Below are positions 48,501 to 58,295 of a DNA stretch of 64,000 nt, piece by piece. The position numbers and the translations under genes are program-made. This DNA is from Dacryopinax spathularia (lineage: Eukaryota > Basidiomycota > Dacrymycetes > Dacrymycetales > Dacrymycetaceae). The stretch spans positions 1,302,001-1,366,000 of the forward strand of contig JBBPFI010000006.1 in NCBI GenBank assembly GCA_037974965.1, in the 5' to 3' direction. Within the stretch, counting starts at the first letter, position 1, and every line of letters starts with the position of its first letter. The notes under the pieces were generated by a model that was not told the origin of the DNA, made no database searches, and saw nothing but the letters and a program-made list of their open reading frames with translations.

Positions 48501-50474
48501 ATCACCAGACAGGAGCAGTATATCTGCCGGGAAGACTGCCAAGGCAGGGGTGATCATGTCCACGATATCGCCCGGAACCAGCTCGGACGACTCAACGATC
48601 CTCCCTGTTGAGGCGTTAGGAGCGTTTCCGGTGGAAGACAATGGTGACATACAATTCCCGTCGGCCAAGACTCGGACAGGGCAAGAGAAGCGGGACATCT
48701 CCCGCATACGCTCGATTGTCTATCACAATGCGCGTCAGCTCAGTTGGCAGTGCACGACTGAATCACTCACCCGCTTGGTCTCGATAAGCGTAGTCGCAAT
48801 ACTGATGACCGAAATCAAAGCGATACAAAACGCATAATAATAGTAATCGTCAATAGACCACAGGACGATACTCGCAATTTGGAACACATAGAACGGATGC
48901 AGTACTTCATCGACCAGAAGACCGCCGATAGACTTGCCCTTGACGTCGATGACGTTGTCGCCGAAAAGTGTTTTCCGTTGCTGCCTCACTGCTGTGGTTA
49001 GCCCGTTTTGGACTGAGCGAATGGATTTCCAGGTCGGGTCGCGCCAGCTGCTGAGCATCATGAATAGCCCGGTGATGGGGTTGAGAACATAGCGCGAATA
49101 GCGGTATTCCATCATCCCTAGTTGGGAGAGCATCTCCGTACTGGGTGGAGGCCCGTTGACGGCAGGCTTATGATGCGGCGTCGGCGTATTTGCGCCGGAT
49201 GGTCTGACAGTGCTGGCGGGCGAGGAGAGACCATTGAAGACCGTATCAGCCGGATAGGGGTAGTCGACCTTCTCCAATTTGCTGAGCGAGACATCCATAT
49301 ACGGGTTCTCAACGACGATAACACCATTCTCTGCATCCTTAAAGCCCTTCTCCCGGCAGACGAAGCGTAGCCAGAGACCGGGTAGCCAACGTCCGAGCAG
49401 AGCTAGTCCTCCGAGGGTCAGGATGCAGCCTAGGTACCAGAGCCACGCTTTCCACGGTACGGGTTCGTAGCCCGTGAAGCGCATCGTTGTGTCTTCGTCG
49501 GCGATGTAGATACTTTGCCGGCTTGGTGGACCAGGTGGTGGTGGTAAGGTCTGCTCGCGCTCTTCGTACATGCTGATTCTGGTATCCCCGAAGATTGGAT
49601 CGCCCTGCCCTGTGAGCAAGGGCAAGGATGCAGTGGGTGACGGCGGATTGCTGGCGAAATCTTGCAGTTCGTGCGTATCTTGTGAGGACGCATAGTCGTC
49701 CAGTGACTCGTCTTCTTCGTTCGAAAAGTACCCCCATTGCTCGTCGTCGGATACCGCATGCTCAGAGCCCATATCCTGCGACCTGGCGCGGGATCTTCGA
49801 CTAGCATCGGAGGACTTGCGTCTCGCGCCGGACGGACGTCGACCTCTTGAGTGCGCGTCGTCGGCGACGCTAGGTGCTCGTTGGAAGTACGAGGCCAGGT
49901 TGCCCAGTACGCCAGTCCTGGGCGATTCCGGCTGTGACTCCTGTCTTCGTACTCTTGGTCGAGCAGACCCAGGAGTGACCGGCCTCGAATGAGCAGAAGT
50001 CGGGCTCTCCTCCACCTCTCCGTCCAACAGATGATCACCCTCGACCGGCGACGCCTCCTCCCCCGAAACGTCCATACTCTGCCTCCTGCTCCCTGACCCT
50101 CTAGCTCTATCCACACTCAGCCTCCTCGACTGGTCCGTACTCTGCCGCCTGCTCCCGCTCCGTCTACTGCCAGGAAAGTCGAACATCCGCTCATGGTGCA
50201 TACTGCTCACGCTACTAGGGACGATCGTACTCGCCGGTCCGTCAAAGATCGCTCCTGCATCCTCGTCCCCGTCGTATGCGCTGCCGACTTGGGAATCTCG
50301 TCGCTGTCGAGGTCGAGAAAGAACGTCGGCGATGTCGATCGCGGACGCGCCTTCGGTATAGTCGTACTCCATGACCTCTTCCACTGGGTCGTCGCCGGGC
50401 GCGTCCGCAGACCCCGAGGGAAAGCCGAGTTGGCCGCCACTGCCGCTACCAGAGCTCTCTGCTGGCGAGGCCAT
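45545..50474 (-). CDS. YPK9: P5B-type cation/polyamine-transporting ATPase
   Basis: P5B ATPases (yeast Ypk9, human ATP13A2) sit in vacuolar/lysosomal membranes and move polyamines, with links to heavy-metal tolerance. The start MASPAESSGSGSGG at 50474 opens about 340 disordered residues rich in Ser, Arg and Asp. Next come the P5 N-terminal domain (YEPVPWKAWLWYLGC, KGFKDAENGVIVVENPYMDV), LVPGDIVDM, MLTGESVPV in the actuator domain, the M4 motif VVPPALPATLSIG, and the phosphorylation site VCFDKTGTLTEDGLD. PPALP is diagnostic for P5B, since P5A has PPELP. The hinge [23 protein letters not shown] and six C-terminal helices complete it; it ends GGMRRSLTD. About eight introns are read and the length is near 1500 residues. 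All catalytic motifs are intact. Confidence 0.95.
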
Positions 50475-50833
50475 TGTTCAGGGGCAGATAACGAGCTCTG
50501 ACTCGTAGTAGAGCGTGGTTCGTTGCCTGGTTGAAAGGGTCGCTATCGATGATGCATCAAGAGAAGCAGGCCGGACCCTAAATTCCAACGAAGGCAGCCA
50601 CCTCGTCGTAGGGGTTCGGCCTTTGCCGGGACGATCACCGCCAGCCAGTGCTTGTTAGGGACGAACAACAGCAGAGCATGCACTAATGCGACAATATGGG
50701 GCACGACGATTGGTAGCGAGCGAGACATGCAGCGTGGGCATATACATCGCGTTGCAGGGGTATCATATTAGGGAGATATACCAAGCCCCAAACGACAACT
50801 TCAACACCAATGGCAGCGCCAAGCAGCATCTGC
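50475..50833. other. Intergenic region
   Basis: About 360 bp containing the P5B ATPase promoter and the 3' flank of BOS1. Nothing else is seen. Confidence 0.5.
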
Positions 50834-51798
50834 TTCAGCCGAACCATCTCCAGATATAGTAAAAGCTGACAAGGGTGAATGTCGCTCCCGCAAAGAAGAT
50901 GACCACATCCTGCGTTCTGTACAGCTTTCATCTCAGCAAAGGGTTGTTGGGAGCTGTAGAGTGAAGACGCACGTTCTCCTCTCAACCCAAGAGATGACAT
51001 CCCTACTCAACCCGAGCGTATTAGCCGCATCGAGCAACTTCCTCCTCGTCCCCTTCAACAGATTCTTCTGATCCACCAGATTATCCAGCACCTCCTTGCC
51101 CTGCATCAAGAACTGATCAAGCTGCGACTCGGTGCTCTCGATAAAGCTCTGTTCTCTTAATGCGTGGGATTCACGAAATGCGGTCGAGGACTGGACGGCA
51201 GGGCGGAGAGAGAAGGGGGATTCTTCGAGTCCTGCGTTCGGCTGGGAGGGTCCTGCGCTGGGGGCGAACGAACGCTGGCGAGCGGTCATGGATGATGAGC
51301 CGACGCCGGGGGAGAGAGGGATGGAGGTCGTTGCGCCAAACAGCTCATTTCGGTTCTCTCGACTCCGCTGACATCGTCGTCAGCTCAAACCCCTTGCTGA
51401 GTCCAAGCAGGCTCACCGCATTAGCAGCCTCCTTCTTCAGCTGTTCAAACTGACTTCGTAGCTCCCCGTATTCTTGTCGAAACTTCTGTACCCTCCTGCG
51501 CTCACGTTAGCCCTTGGATCCGTAAAGTAGGTGAGCGGGGACGCACGAGAACGCCTTCTCCTGCTTCGTAGCGATCATCTCCCGCTTCGCCATCGAGTCG
51601 TAGTCGTCTATTGTTCGGCTCAGGGCGGCTAGCGATGCAGATATTTGGCCTAGAGAGCCAAAAGTCAGATCTATGCACGGGACAACATACGGCATGCGCG
51701 CCTTGCAGTGATGGTGACGTCTCTCCGGCCCGCATTTTGTCGAGGTCGGCTTGTATTGACGACGTTTGTCGCAAGCCAAGAGTATATAGAGAGTTCAT
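50834..51798 (-). CDS. BOS1: Qb-SNARE of ER-Golgi transport (Bos1/GOSR2)
   Basis: Bos1 is the Qb-SNARE that pairs with Sed5, Bet1 and Sec22 for fusion of COPII vesicles with the Golgi. The start MNSLYTLGLRQTSSIQADLD is at 51798. Later exons give ISASLAALSRTIDDYDSMAK, VQKFRQEYGELRSQFEQLKK, and the SNARE motif STESQLDQFLMQGKEVLDNL followed by DQKNLLKGTRRKLLDAANTL, with Gln in the zero layer. The last exon gives the tail anchor TQDVVIFFAGATFTLVSFYY and ends IWRWFG. The first intron (about 51650-51701) appears to start with GC instead of GT; with that border the frame joins SLQ to GQISASL. Length is about 250 residues, as expected. An upstream in-frame TTG at 51807 is not used. Confidence 0.92.
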
Positions 51799-52101
51799 GG
51801 TGAACAATCGCTATCACCTGGACGCGAGTGGTAAAGAAGGTAAGTGTCAAGCACGTTGAGATTCGTCGACTACGACAGAACAAGCGCCCTATGATGTATG
51901 CGGGACCAGTTGGGCGCGTTGACAGCGCTGAGACGTGGAAGGGCTGCTGCGGGGTTGGCTATGGCCATGTCCGGGAGGCCCCGCACAGACGGCACTGTCT
52001 AGGGGTATACACGGTGACAAGAAAATGTTCCTTAATTAGGAGTGTATGTATAGATGTGTACGATGTGTCAGTACTACGCAGCCTTGACAATTATCATCCC
52101 A
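51799..52101. other. Intergenic region
   Basis: About 300 bp holding the BOS1 promoter and the rhodopsin 3' flank. No feature is recognised. Confidence 0.5.
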
Positions 52102-53111
52102 TTACGCCGCGGCAGGAGGGAGCGCTTCCACCGGCCTATTCACTGGAGCGTCGCCGACCGTGTTCGCGCCATGCTTCTCGTGGAACATCCCGCCCCTGGT
52201 GGTCCCAGTGGCATTGATACCGCCTACACCGATGCCAGTCAGGCCGAAGCGAGCCATGTCCATACCGCGGAGGCTGAAGAGGTGGTAGAAGATGAACACG
52301 GGCTTGGCGATGAGGTCGAGGATGCCGTAGAAGACCATCTCGCTATCGGGATGAATGACGTTACCGCCATCGGAGAGACCCCATGCGATAGGGTACAGAA
52401 GCCAGATGAAGGAGAGGAAAGCAGCTAAGGAGACGTGGTCAGACTAAGTGCATGTATGCATCTTTCTGAGCCTTACCAGAGCGAACGTAAACACTGCGAG
52501 CATCGGTGCCAATAAGACCAGCGCTGGTGCGGGCGGGGCCAAGGAGGATGAACCAGATGTAGAATAGGGCAGCCATCCCTCCGGCGAAGTAGCCCCACTT
52601 GTACGATGAGACGACAAGAGCGCCAACAAGGCCGGCGATGATCATGACAATGTCCATGAAGACACAGACGAAGATGTCGGAGATGGGCAAGCCGGTGGCG
52701 AGCAGAAGCTCCATGAGAAGCAACGGCGTGGTGATGACCCAGTCGATGTAGCGCGCATACTGTTCATGGATGAGCCACTGCATACGGTCTGAGTGCATAT
52801 ATGCTTACCCAGATCGCACGAGTGAGGCCCTGGTTCTGGTGCCTGCTGCCGAAGAACTCAGGCTGTACAGGTGTACCACCAAGGTCAGAGGCCATCGAGA
52901 AGTACGCGATCGAGGCAGTGGTGAGGATAACGATGGGCAGGAGGTGGAAGACGCGCGCTCCGCGGGGCAGCATATATGCCCATGCGATGACGATCAGGTC
53001 GGAGAGCAGCATGACGGCGAAGACCGCCCACAGCCAGTCGGAGCCATGAGTGGTGATGTTGATGGCCGAGTTTGGCGGGTTAGCTTGAAGCGCTTGGTTA
53101 CCGACAGCCAT
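52102..53111 (-). CDS. Microbial (type I) rhodopsin, probable light-driven proton pump
   Basis: Seven-helix retinal protein. Exons 53111-52809, 52759-52477 and 52424-52102 give 302 residues. Aligned by motif to bacteriorhodopsin: Arg104 (R82), Asp107 as Schiff-base counter-ion (D85) in YARYIDWVITTPLLLMELLL, Glu118 at the proton-donor site (D96), Asp232 (D212) and Lys236 (K216) in GILDLIAKPVFIF. All residues for retinal attachment and proton translocation are present, with Glu replacing Asp as donor. The Lys separates it from the retinal-free opsin-related (Hsp30-like) proteins. The first intron (52760-52808) contains GCATATATGC; its acceptor is fixed by the need for IW-YARYIDW. The C-terminus is Gly/Ala-rich. 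A TATAAA at 53190-53195 lies 79-84 bp upstream. Pumping versus sensing is inferred from residues only. Confidence 0.93.
52795..52804. repeat. Palindrome GCATATATGC in rhodopsin intron 1
   Basis: Exact copy that overlaps the 5' end of the intron 52760-52808, directly after the GTAA of the donor on the minus strand. Confidence 0.6.
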
Positions 53112-54286
53112 CGTCTGTTACTGTGGGTGTTGATGTCGAGGTGAGGAAGAGGAAAGAGGGACGCAAGACAGAAAGCAGAGCAGACGAGGTTTATATCTCA
53201 GATATGCAGGTGCATACATCTGAAAAAGCGATCCAGAACTGGCCGAGCGCCGTTTTCCAGCGATCGAGACAAGCCAACAGCGTCACTCGCGACATGCTCT
53301 CTCACTTCCGTGACATCAGCCCGCCTTCTTGCCCGGCCATCCTCGCTGCTGGGGAAGGCGACCAGAATCCAAAAATGGCGCAGATATAGCTGAGATCGGT
53401 TCAGTTCAAGATCAGCGCGCCCAGCCTGATGTTGAAAGCGCGACGCGGAAACGGAGGCGCGTCATGCTTCGCCAGGCTTGGGGATCGGGATCGGCGGAGT
53501 GATCGGGGGTCGATGTACGTCCAAAGGCGTTACCACCACAAGCAACAACGGATCCCGAAGATTGCGCGTGACCTGGGCTCTATCAAAGATCGTCCTCTCA
53601 AGTAAAGCATCAAGTTCATGTCCGAAGCTTCTTGTAGACGACCACAGCACGGACTAAATGCGAGTGACTGGCCAAAGTGTGAAGGAAAGGGCAAAGCGAA
53701 AGGAAGGAGAAGGTCACGTGTCAGCCACGCCCTTTTCATCAATCGCGCGTCATCGATCTTCTGGGAATCGCGCGCCTTCTCCGCGCCTTCTTTCGTGGCT
53801 CGTCTCCTGCCTCTTTGGGAACCATCGTTCACGTATTCCGTTCGTCTGCAGCGAAAATCTGCAGACGGCGCAGTCTCTCCGTCTCGGACCTTAGCTGGGA
53901 GGTGTGCTGCCAACATCGATAGCAGGAAGGCCGCGGCGTTTATAATAGGCGGGGCATCGCATCCATCTCAGCGCTGAAAGTGGCAGACTGCGATGACGCA
54001 TCGTCCGATGTCTCATTCTGGTCCATCCAGCAGTGTACAATAACATTCCGGCCGTTCCGGCTGGCTCACGCATCGCCCGTCGTTCGCGTTCCCCTCTTCC
54101 TCCGACTTCTTCCTAATCGCGGCCCATACACACGTTACAGGCCTCGCACAGAACATCACTTTCTAGAACAACGACAACCACAGGAAAAGTAGAACTTCTT
54201 CAACGTTCACGCTCGTTTCCACAAGAAATACACTTCCCACCTAGTCGCAAGCCCTCTACTGAGGTATCCGGTCCTTCGGTGCCAGG
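53112..54286. other. Divergent promoter region
   Basis: About 1.2 kb between the rhodopsin start (minus) and the SPT small-subunit-like start (plus). It holds the rhodopsin TATA box at 53190-53195. Short open frames (53530-53977) have no domain. Confidence 0.5.
53190..53195 (-). promoter_or_regulatory. TATA box of the rhodopsin gene
   Basis: Read on the minus strand as GATATAAACC; TATAAA lies 79-84 bp upstream of the ATG at 53111. Confidence 0.5.
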
Positions 54287-54749
54287 ATGCCACTCCTCGT
54301 TACCCATCCGGTCGAGTCAACTCTCCCTCCGGATCCGGTGGTCGCAGAAGTGTCCACAGGCACTTCAACCCACAAGCATCGACCAAGCAGTCTAGATCCA
54401 TCAACATGCCGCCTTCGACCTAAGCCCAAGTTTACCTTCACTCCTCCCTCACCAACTTCCAGCTCTTACTCCATCTCGTCCTCTACATCATTCAGGGCAC
54501 CAGGCAAGCAGACGTTCCATGATCCATATGGAAGCCCTTGGCGAAGGTTTCGACTAGGCATCGAGGTCGCATTTGCGCTGAGCATGCTCGAAGGATGGGA
54601 GAAGGGCTTGGTGTGTAAGTGTTTCGTTACAAGCTTAGGTCGTACGGTCAGTGACGTTGGGTACAGTGGGCGTCTTCATCTTCATGGCTTCTATGCTGTT
54701 AGTCACGGGGTATGGACTGGCAGGGAGGGTTTGGGTTGTACTTTCCTGA
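54287..54749 (+). CDS. Serine palmitoyltransferase small-subunit-like protein
   Basis: Two exons (54287-54614 and 54667-54749) around a 52-nt intron with a GTAAGT donor give about 136 residues. The N-terminal 75 residues are disordered and rich in Ser, Thr and Pro. The C-terminal part reads WRRFRLGIEVAFALSMLEGW then EKGLVLGVFIFMASMLLVTG, a single membrane helix preceded by the L-E-x-W-E-K signature of the ssSPT family (SPTSSA/SPTSSB; yeast Tsc3 is the functional counterpart). These small ER proteins bind the catalytic heterodimer of serine palmitoyltransferase, raise its activity and influence acyl-CoA choice in the first step of sphingolipid synthesis. The match is short, so the call is likely but not certain. 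The long N-terminal extension is unlike the 70-80-residue animal proteins. Confidence 0.62.
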
Positions 54750-54946
54750 CGTAGCAGATGTGCACCTGCACTGGTTAGCTTGTGACGGAATCCGCTGCCA
54801 TGCTATGGGTCGGTACAGAGAGGGAGGAACGGACAGTACAAGGACACATACGTAATCTTTATTGTTAGCTTGCATACAATGGTACAATACACTTCCGGGT
54901 AATATCGTGTGTCCACCCGTTTCTCGCTTTCTCGCTTCTAAGCAGC

Positions 54947-55930
54947 TCAGAAGTCTCCCCCTCCGCCGCCGAAATCTCCTCCGCCGCCGCCGAAGTCTCC
55001 CCCGCCACCACCATAGTCGCCTCCTCCATCTCCGCCCCAACCCCCGTCGCCTCCGCCGTCACCAGCATCACCAATCATATCACCCAGCAACATCCCTCCT
55101 GCCAATCCGCCAAGCAACGGCAAGCCCATGCCCATGCCGCCTCCCATGCCCATCCCTCCCATCCGGCCACCCATCATCCCGCCTCCCATTCCTCCGGGAT
55201 AGCCATACCCACCACTATACATCGGCCTGGAATAAGCCACCCCAGGAGCAGCATACATGCCTCCACCTCCATACCCTGCGGGATACCCCTGCTGCTGGAT
55301 CTGCTGCTGCCGCTGCGCATAACGGCGCTGCATTTCTTGCTCATATGCGAGCTGCTGCTGTCTCTGCCTCTCGCGCTGCGCGTCGCGTTCTTCCTTCGTA
55401 GTGCCAGAGAGCTTGTCGTGCAGCTTGGTGAAGAACCCTCCTTGACTCTGGCCTTGAGCGCCTGTACGTGCTTGTCCGCTGCCTCCAGCAGGTTGAGCGG
55501 ATGATCCTCCAGCGCCGGAAGGAGCGCCTGAGGGAGCATTGTATTGCGGCCCTTGGTGGTGAGCGGCATTGTATTGCTGCTTGGCGGGGTGTTTGTCTGG
55601 CAGGGTGGAGAGGTACTCCGGATCGTCATATGGATGCACCCAAATCGACCTCGGCGGGTTCGCCTTCGTATCCACATAGAAATGATGTTTCGAACTACCA
55701 ATTTACACCATCAGAATGCCGCACGGTCAAAAAGGGACGAGGGAGAAAACGAACTTGGGATCCCACTGCCTCACCCAACCCTCCGGTAGCTCACGCATCT
55801 CATCTTCTACAGAGCGTCGGCCATCATAATCTTGCGAAGTCGTCCCGCCGCCCACGTCCTGCGGCCCATGTTGGTTCATCGCATAGTCATACCCCGGCGG
55901 AGCACTATTCTGGTTCTGGTTGTTTGCCAT
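54947..55930 (-). CDS. WW-domain protein, paralogue B, with Gly/Asp/Phe-repeat tail
   Basis: Exons 55930-55755 and 55694-54947 give 307 residues. The WW domain reads LPEGWVRQWDPNSKHHFYVD then PPRSIWVHPYDDPEYLSTLP, with both Trp residues. LPDKHPAKQ follows, as LPEKHPARM does in paralogue A. The middle has a Gly/Ala-rich linker, the amphipathic FFTKLHDKLSGTTKEE and a Gln/Arg-rich coiled-coil stretch (QRERQRQQQLAYEQEMQRR). Then come a Tyr/Gly/Met-rich region and the hydrophobic LLGGLAGGMLLGDMIGD. The last 35 residues are near-perfect repeats of DFGGGGG. The start MANNQNQNSAPPGYDY matches proline-rich leaders of related WW proteins. An adaptor or condensate-forming role is inferred from composition. 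A transposon sits 98 bp upstream of the ATG (56029-56607). Confidence 0.82.
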
Positions 55931-56019
55931 CTTGTTCGACAGTCAGAGCGGTTAGGGTGGCTGTCTGGTGAAAAGGGACGAGGATTGCCAAGGCGACCGG
56001 TATTTGACTGGCCTGGTGG

Positions 56020-56028
56020 GAGACACAG
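56020..56028. repeat. Target-site duplication, left copy
   Basis: GAGACACAG abuts the left end of the element at 56029-56607 and is identical to 56608-56616. Confidence 0.82.
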
Positions 56029-56607
56029 GAGGTAATTCCTCCGATGCCCTCTCTCGGGAGCGCAATTCCTAGAATGTCCTCCCGGGGTCTTTTTGCCTAG
56101 AATGCCCCTTGCGTCGCAGTTAAGGAGCTTGAGAATGTATGTAAGCATCAATAAGTGATAGTCAAAATAATTATAATAGCAACTAATGGTGTTCTTAAAT
56201 CAAAGTGCCCTGCTCTAAAATAAAACTTGCTGAGTTAAGAGGTACCTAGATGCTGAACTTGTGATTTTAGGTACCAATATCAAACAGGGGTTGCCGATGC
56301 TTACTCCCAGCTGCAAAATGCCCCAGAAATTAAGCTCTAACTCATTTCTTCTCAACAAAACACAGTGCCGGAGGAGCACAAATTGCCGCAGCACCCATTA
56401 TTGGTCAATACAGAGTTCCTCTGGCTGAGCATGCTGATATTGTTGTTTTTAAAAAAAACTTAATTTATAAATGCAGACTTATGTGCCGGGAAATACCTAG
56501 AAATAAGTCCCAAATAGGGATGCCGAAGGGCAGCCGAGGAAATAGACCCCGGTGGGGGCATTGTGGGAAGCGCGCCTCCGCGGAGGGGGCATCGGAGGAA
56601 TTACCTC
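56029..56607. mobile_element. Non-autonomous Mutator-like TIR element (MITE), copy 2
   Basis: Both ends start GAGGTAATTCCTCCGATGCC as inverted repeats, perfect for 21 bp and recognisable for about 100 bp. A perfect 9-bp direct repeat, GAGACACAG, flanks the element at 56020-56028 and 56608-56616. Each arm holds three degenerate tandem units around CTAGAATGCCCCTT, the same design as the element at 2572-3138, and both left arms end in CCTTGCGTCGC. The core is AT-rich with no open frame. The 9-bp duplication is the hallmark of Mutator-like elements. It lies between the WW gene promoter and the cyclophilin 3' flank, so it may affect expression of the WW gene. Confidence 0.82.
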
Positions 56608-56616
56608 GAGACACAG
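56608..56616. repeat. Target-site duplication, right copy
   Basis: GAGACACAG abuts the right end of the element at 56029-56607 and is identical to 56020-56028. Confidence 0.82.
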
Positions 56617-56938
56617 GGGAGGGCATTATGACGGTTGAGGCGTGTTGTAGGCGATGGAGGACGCCAAGGGTATGACGCGGGGGCGACGTGGGGCGTGACG
56701 GCATCTCTCGGCGCTCGCTTCCAAAGATCAGAGGAGTGATCACGTGATTATTAGAAGCTGGGCATTCGGCCATTCATCCAATTCTCCTCCTAGGGGGCAA
56801 GTAAAGGTGAATGACCAGACGGATAAGTAGCGCTGAGCGGGCGTCTCTCCGAGTAGAATAACAATATGTAAAACAAATGGCACAGTAGTAGTACAACTGC
56901 ATAGTCCTTCTTTCCCTGTATCGCACATCTACTTCTCC
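56617..56938. other. Intergenic region
   Basis: Short stretch between the second transposon and the cyclophilin stop. Nothing is recognised. Confidence 0.5.
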
Positions 56939-58295
56939 AGGTCGACCTTAGTGTACGCCGGGCCCCTGCTGCTCGCGCGCCTCTTCCCCTTCCTATCCCC
57001 GCGGCGGAACATGCCCCTGCAGCACCCCACGCCTCCAAGGAGGACGAACGCGCAGATGGGGAGGACGACAAAGACGATAACGGCGAGGAAGTAGCGGACG
57101 GGCAGGGGAAGGAGGGCGACTTGATACTTGGATTTTGAGGCTGGAGTTGAGGGGAGCAGGGGCTCTGTGCTTGGGGCGGTAACATCGTCCTACGGGGGAA
57201 AACATATGCATTTTAGATCTATGAGTTTTTACAGCTCGACGTGGAATGGCACCTGCTCGCCCGTCTCGTCGGTCTCCAGCGGGATCTACGCGAATTGGAG
57301 TATGAGCCGCTGCAAGTTGGTTTGTAAGAGAGGTACGCACCTCGCCGGTGGCGACAATAACGACAGGCTCCTTGGGCTTGTCGCCGTATCCCTTCGGGAC
57401 GTTTTCTGTGGCAGCATCAGGAGTTGTGCATTGTGCTCAGGAGGAGGGCTACTCACCAATGGCGCGAACAACGTCCATGCCCTCGAGCACGGTGCCGAAG
57501 ACAACCTGCATCTCAGTCAGCCAGAATTTGGGATCACAACGATTCGCGACGTACGTGACGCCCATCAAGCCAGCTTGTGACGGCGGTAGTGATGAAGAAC
57601 TGCGAGCCGTTCGTGTCCTTGCCCGAGTTGGCCATTGAGAGCGTGCCAGGGGCAGAGTGCCGCAGCTTGAAGTTCTCATCAGGGAACTTCTTCCCGTAGA
57701 TGGACTAGAAAGTACGTTAGCTACAAGTTCGTCAGCAACAAGAACGAGCAGTAGGACGTACCTTGCCGCCAGTGCCATCGCCATTCTCTTTGCGATCATG
57801 AGCTATTGCACCAGTGCTTAACAGCCAGCAGACATACCGAAGTCACCCCCCTGGATCCTATATCACGCGTCAGAGACCGTCTAGTATGCTCAGAAGATAT
57901 GGGCTTACATGAAATCCTTGATAACGCGGTGGAACGTCGCGCCCTTGTACCCGAATCCGAGGTCATTGCCGTCGGCGTCCTTGCCCAGGGTCAACTGGCG
58001 GAAGTTCTCCGCTGTCTTGGGCACGGTCTATGCATTGCTGTTAGCATCCCCCTCCATGTCAACTCGTGCGGCAGTATACCTTGCCGTAGAGACCCATGAC
58101 GACTGTGCCGCGGTTAGTGTTTGTATTCCATGGTAAGATAGACCACGTACTCCTGCCGAGAGGCTTCCCGCCATGCTCAATATCGAAATACACCCGACTA
58201 GTGATGGCAGGCGACTTAGCCGCCTCCGACGACCCGCTCAACACGAGCAAGACAGCGGCCGCAAGAGCCAAATATGATAACGCGCGTGCGAACAT
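56939..58295 (-). CDS. Membrane-anchored ER cyclophilin (peptidyl-prolyl isomerase)
   Basis: Catalyses cis-trans isomerisation of Xaa-Pro bonds in the secretory pathway. The start [19 protein letters not shown] at 58295 is a signal peptide. Spliced exons give [35 protein letters not shown] (catalytic Arg), the [19 protein letters not shown] block, [20 protein letters not shown], and [18 protein letters not shown] with the Trp that contacts cyclosporin. After the catalytic domain come a Pro/Thr-rich spacer and a hydrophobic helix [20 protein letters not shown], then Cys-Cys and a basic tail [15 protein letters not shown], ending KVDLEK at 56939. So the enzyme is lumenal with a C-terminal membrane anchor, unlike the KDEL-type cyclophilin B. 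About seven introns are read. It is divergent from the gene at 59074. Confidence 0.93.

Noticed and set aside
52102-53111. Retinal-free opsin-related (Hsp30-like) protein
   Set aside because: The Schiff-base Lys is present at residue 236 together with the counter-ion Asp residues.
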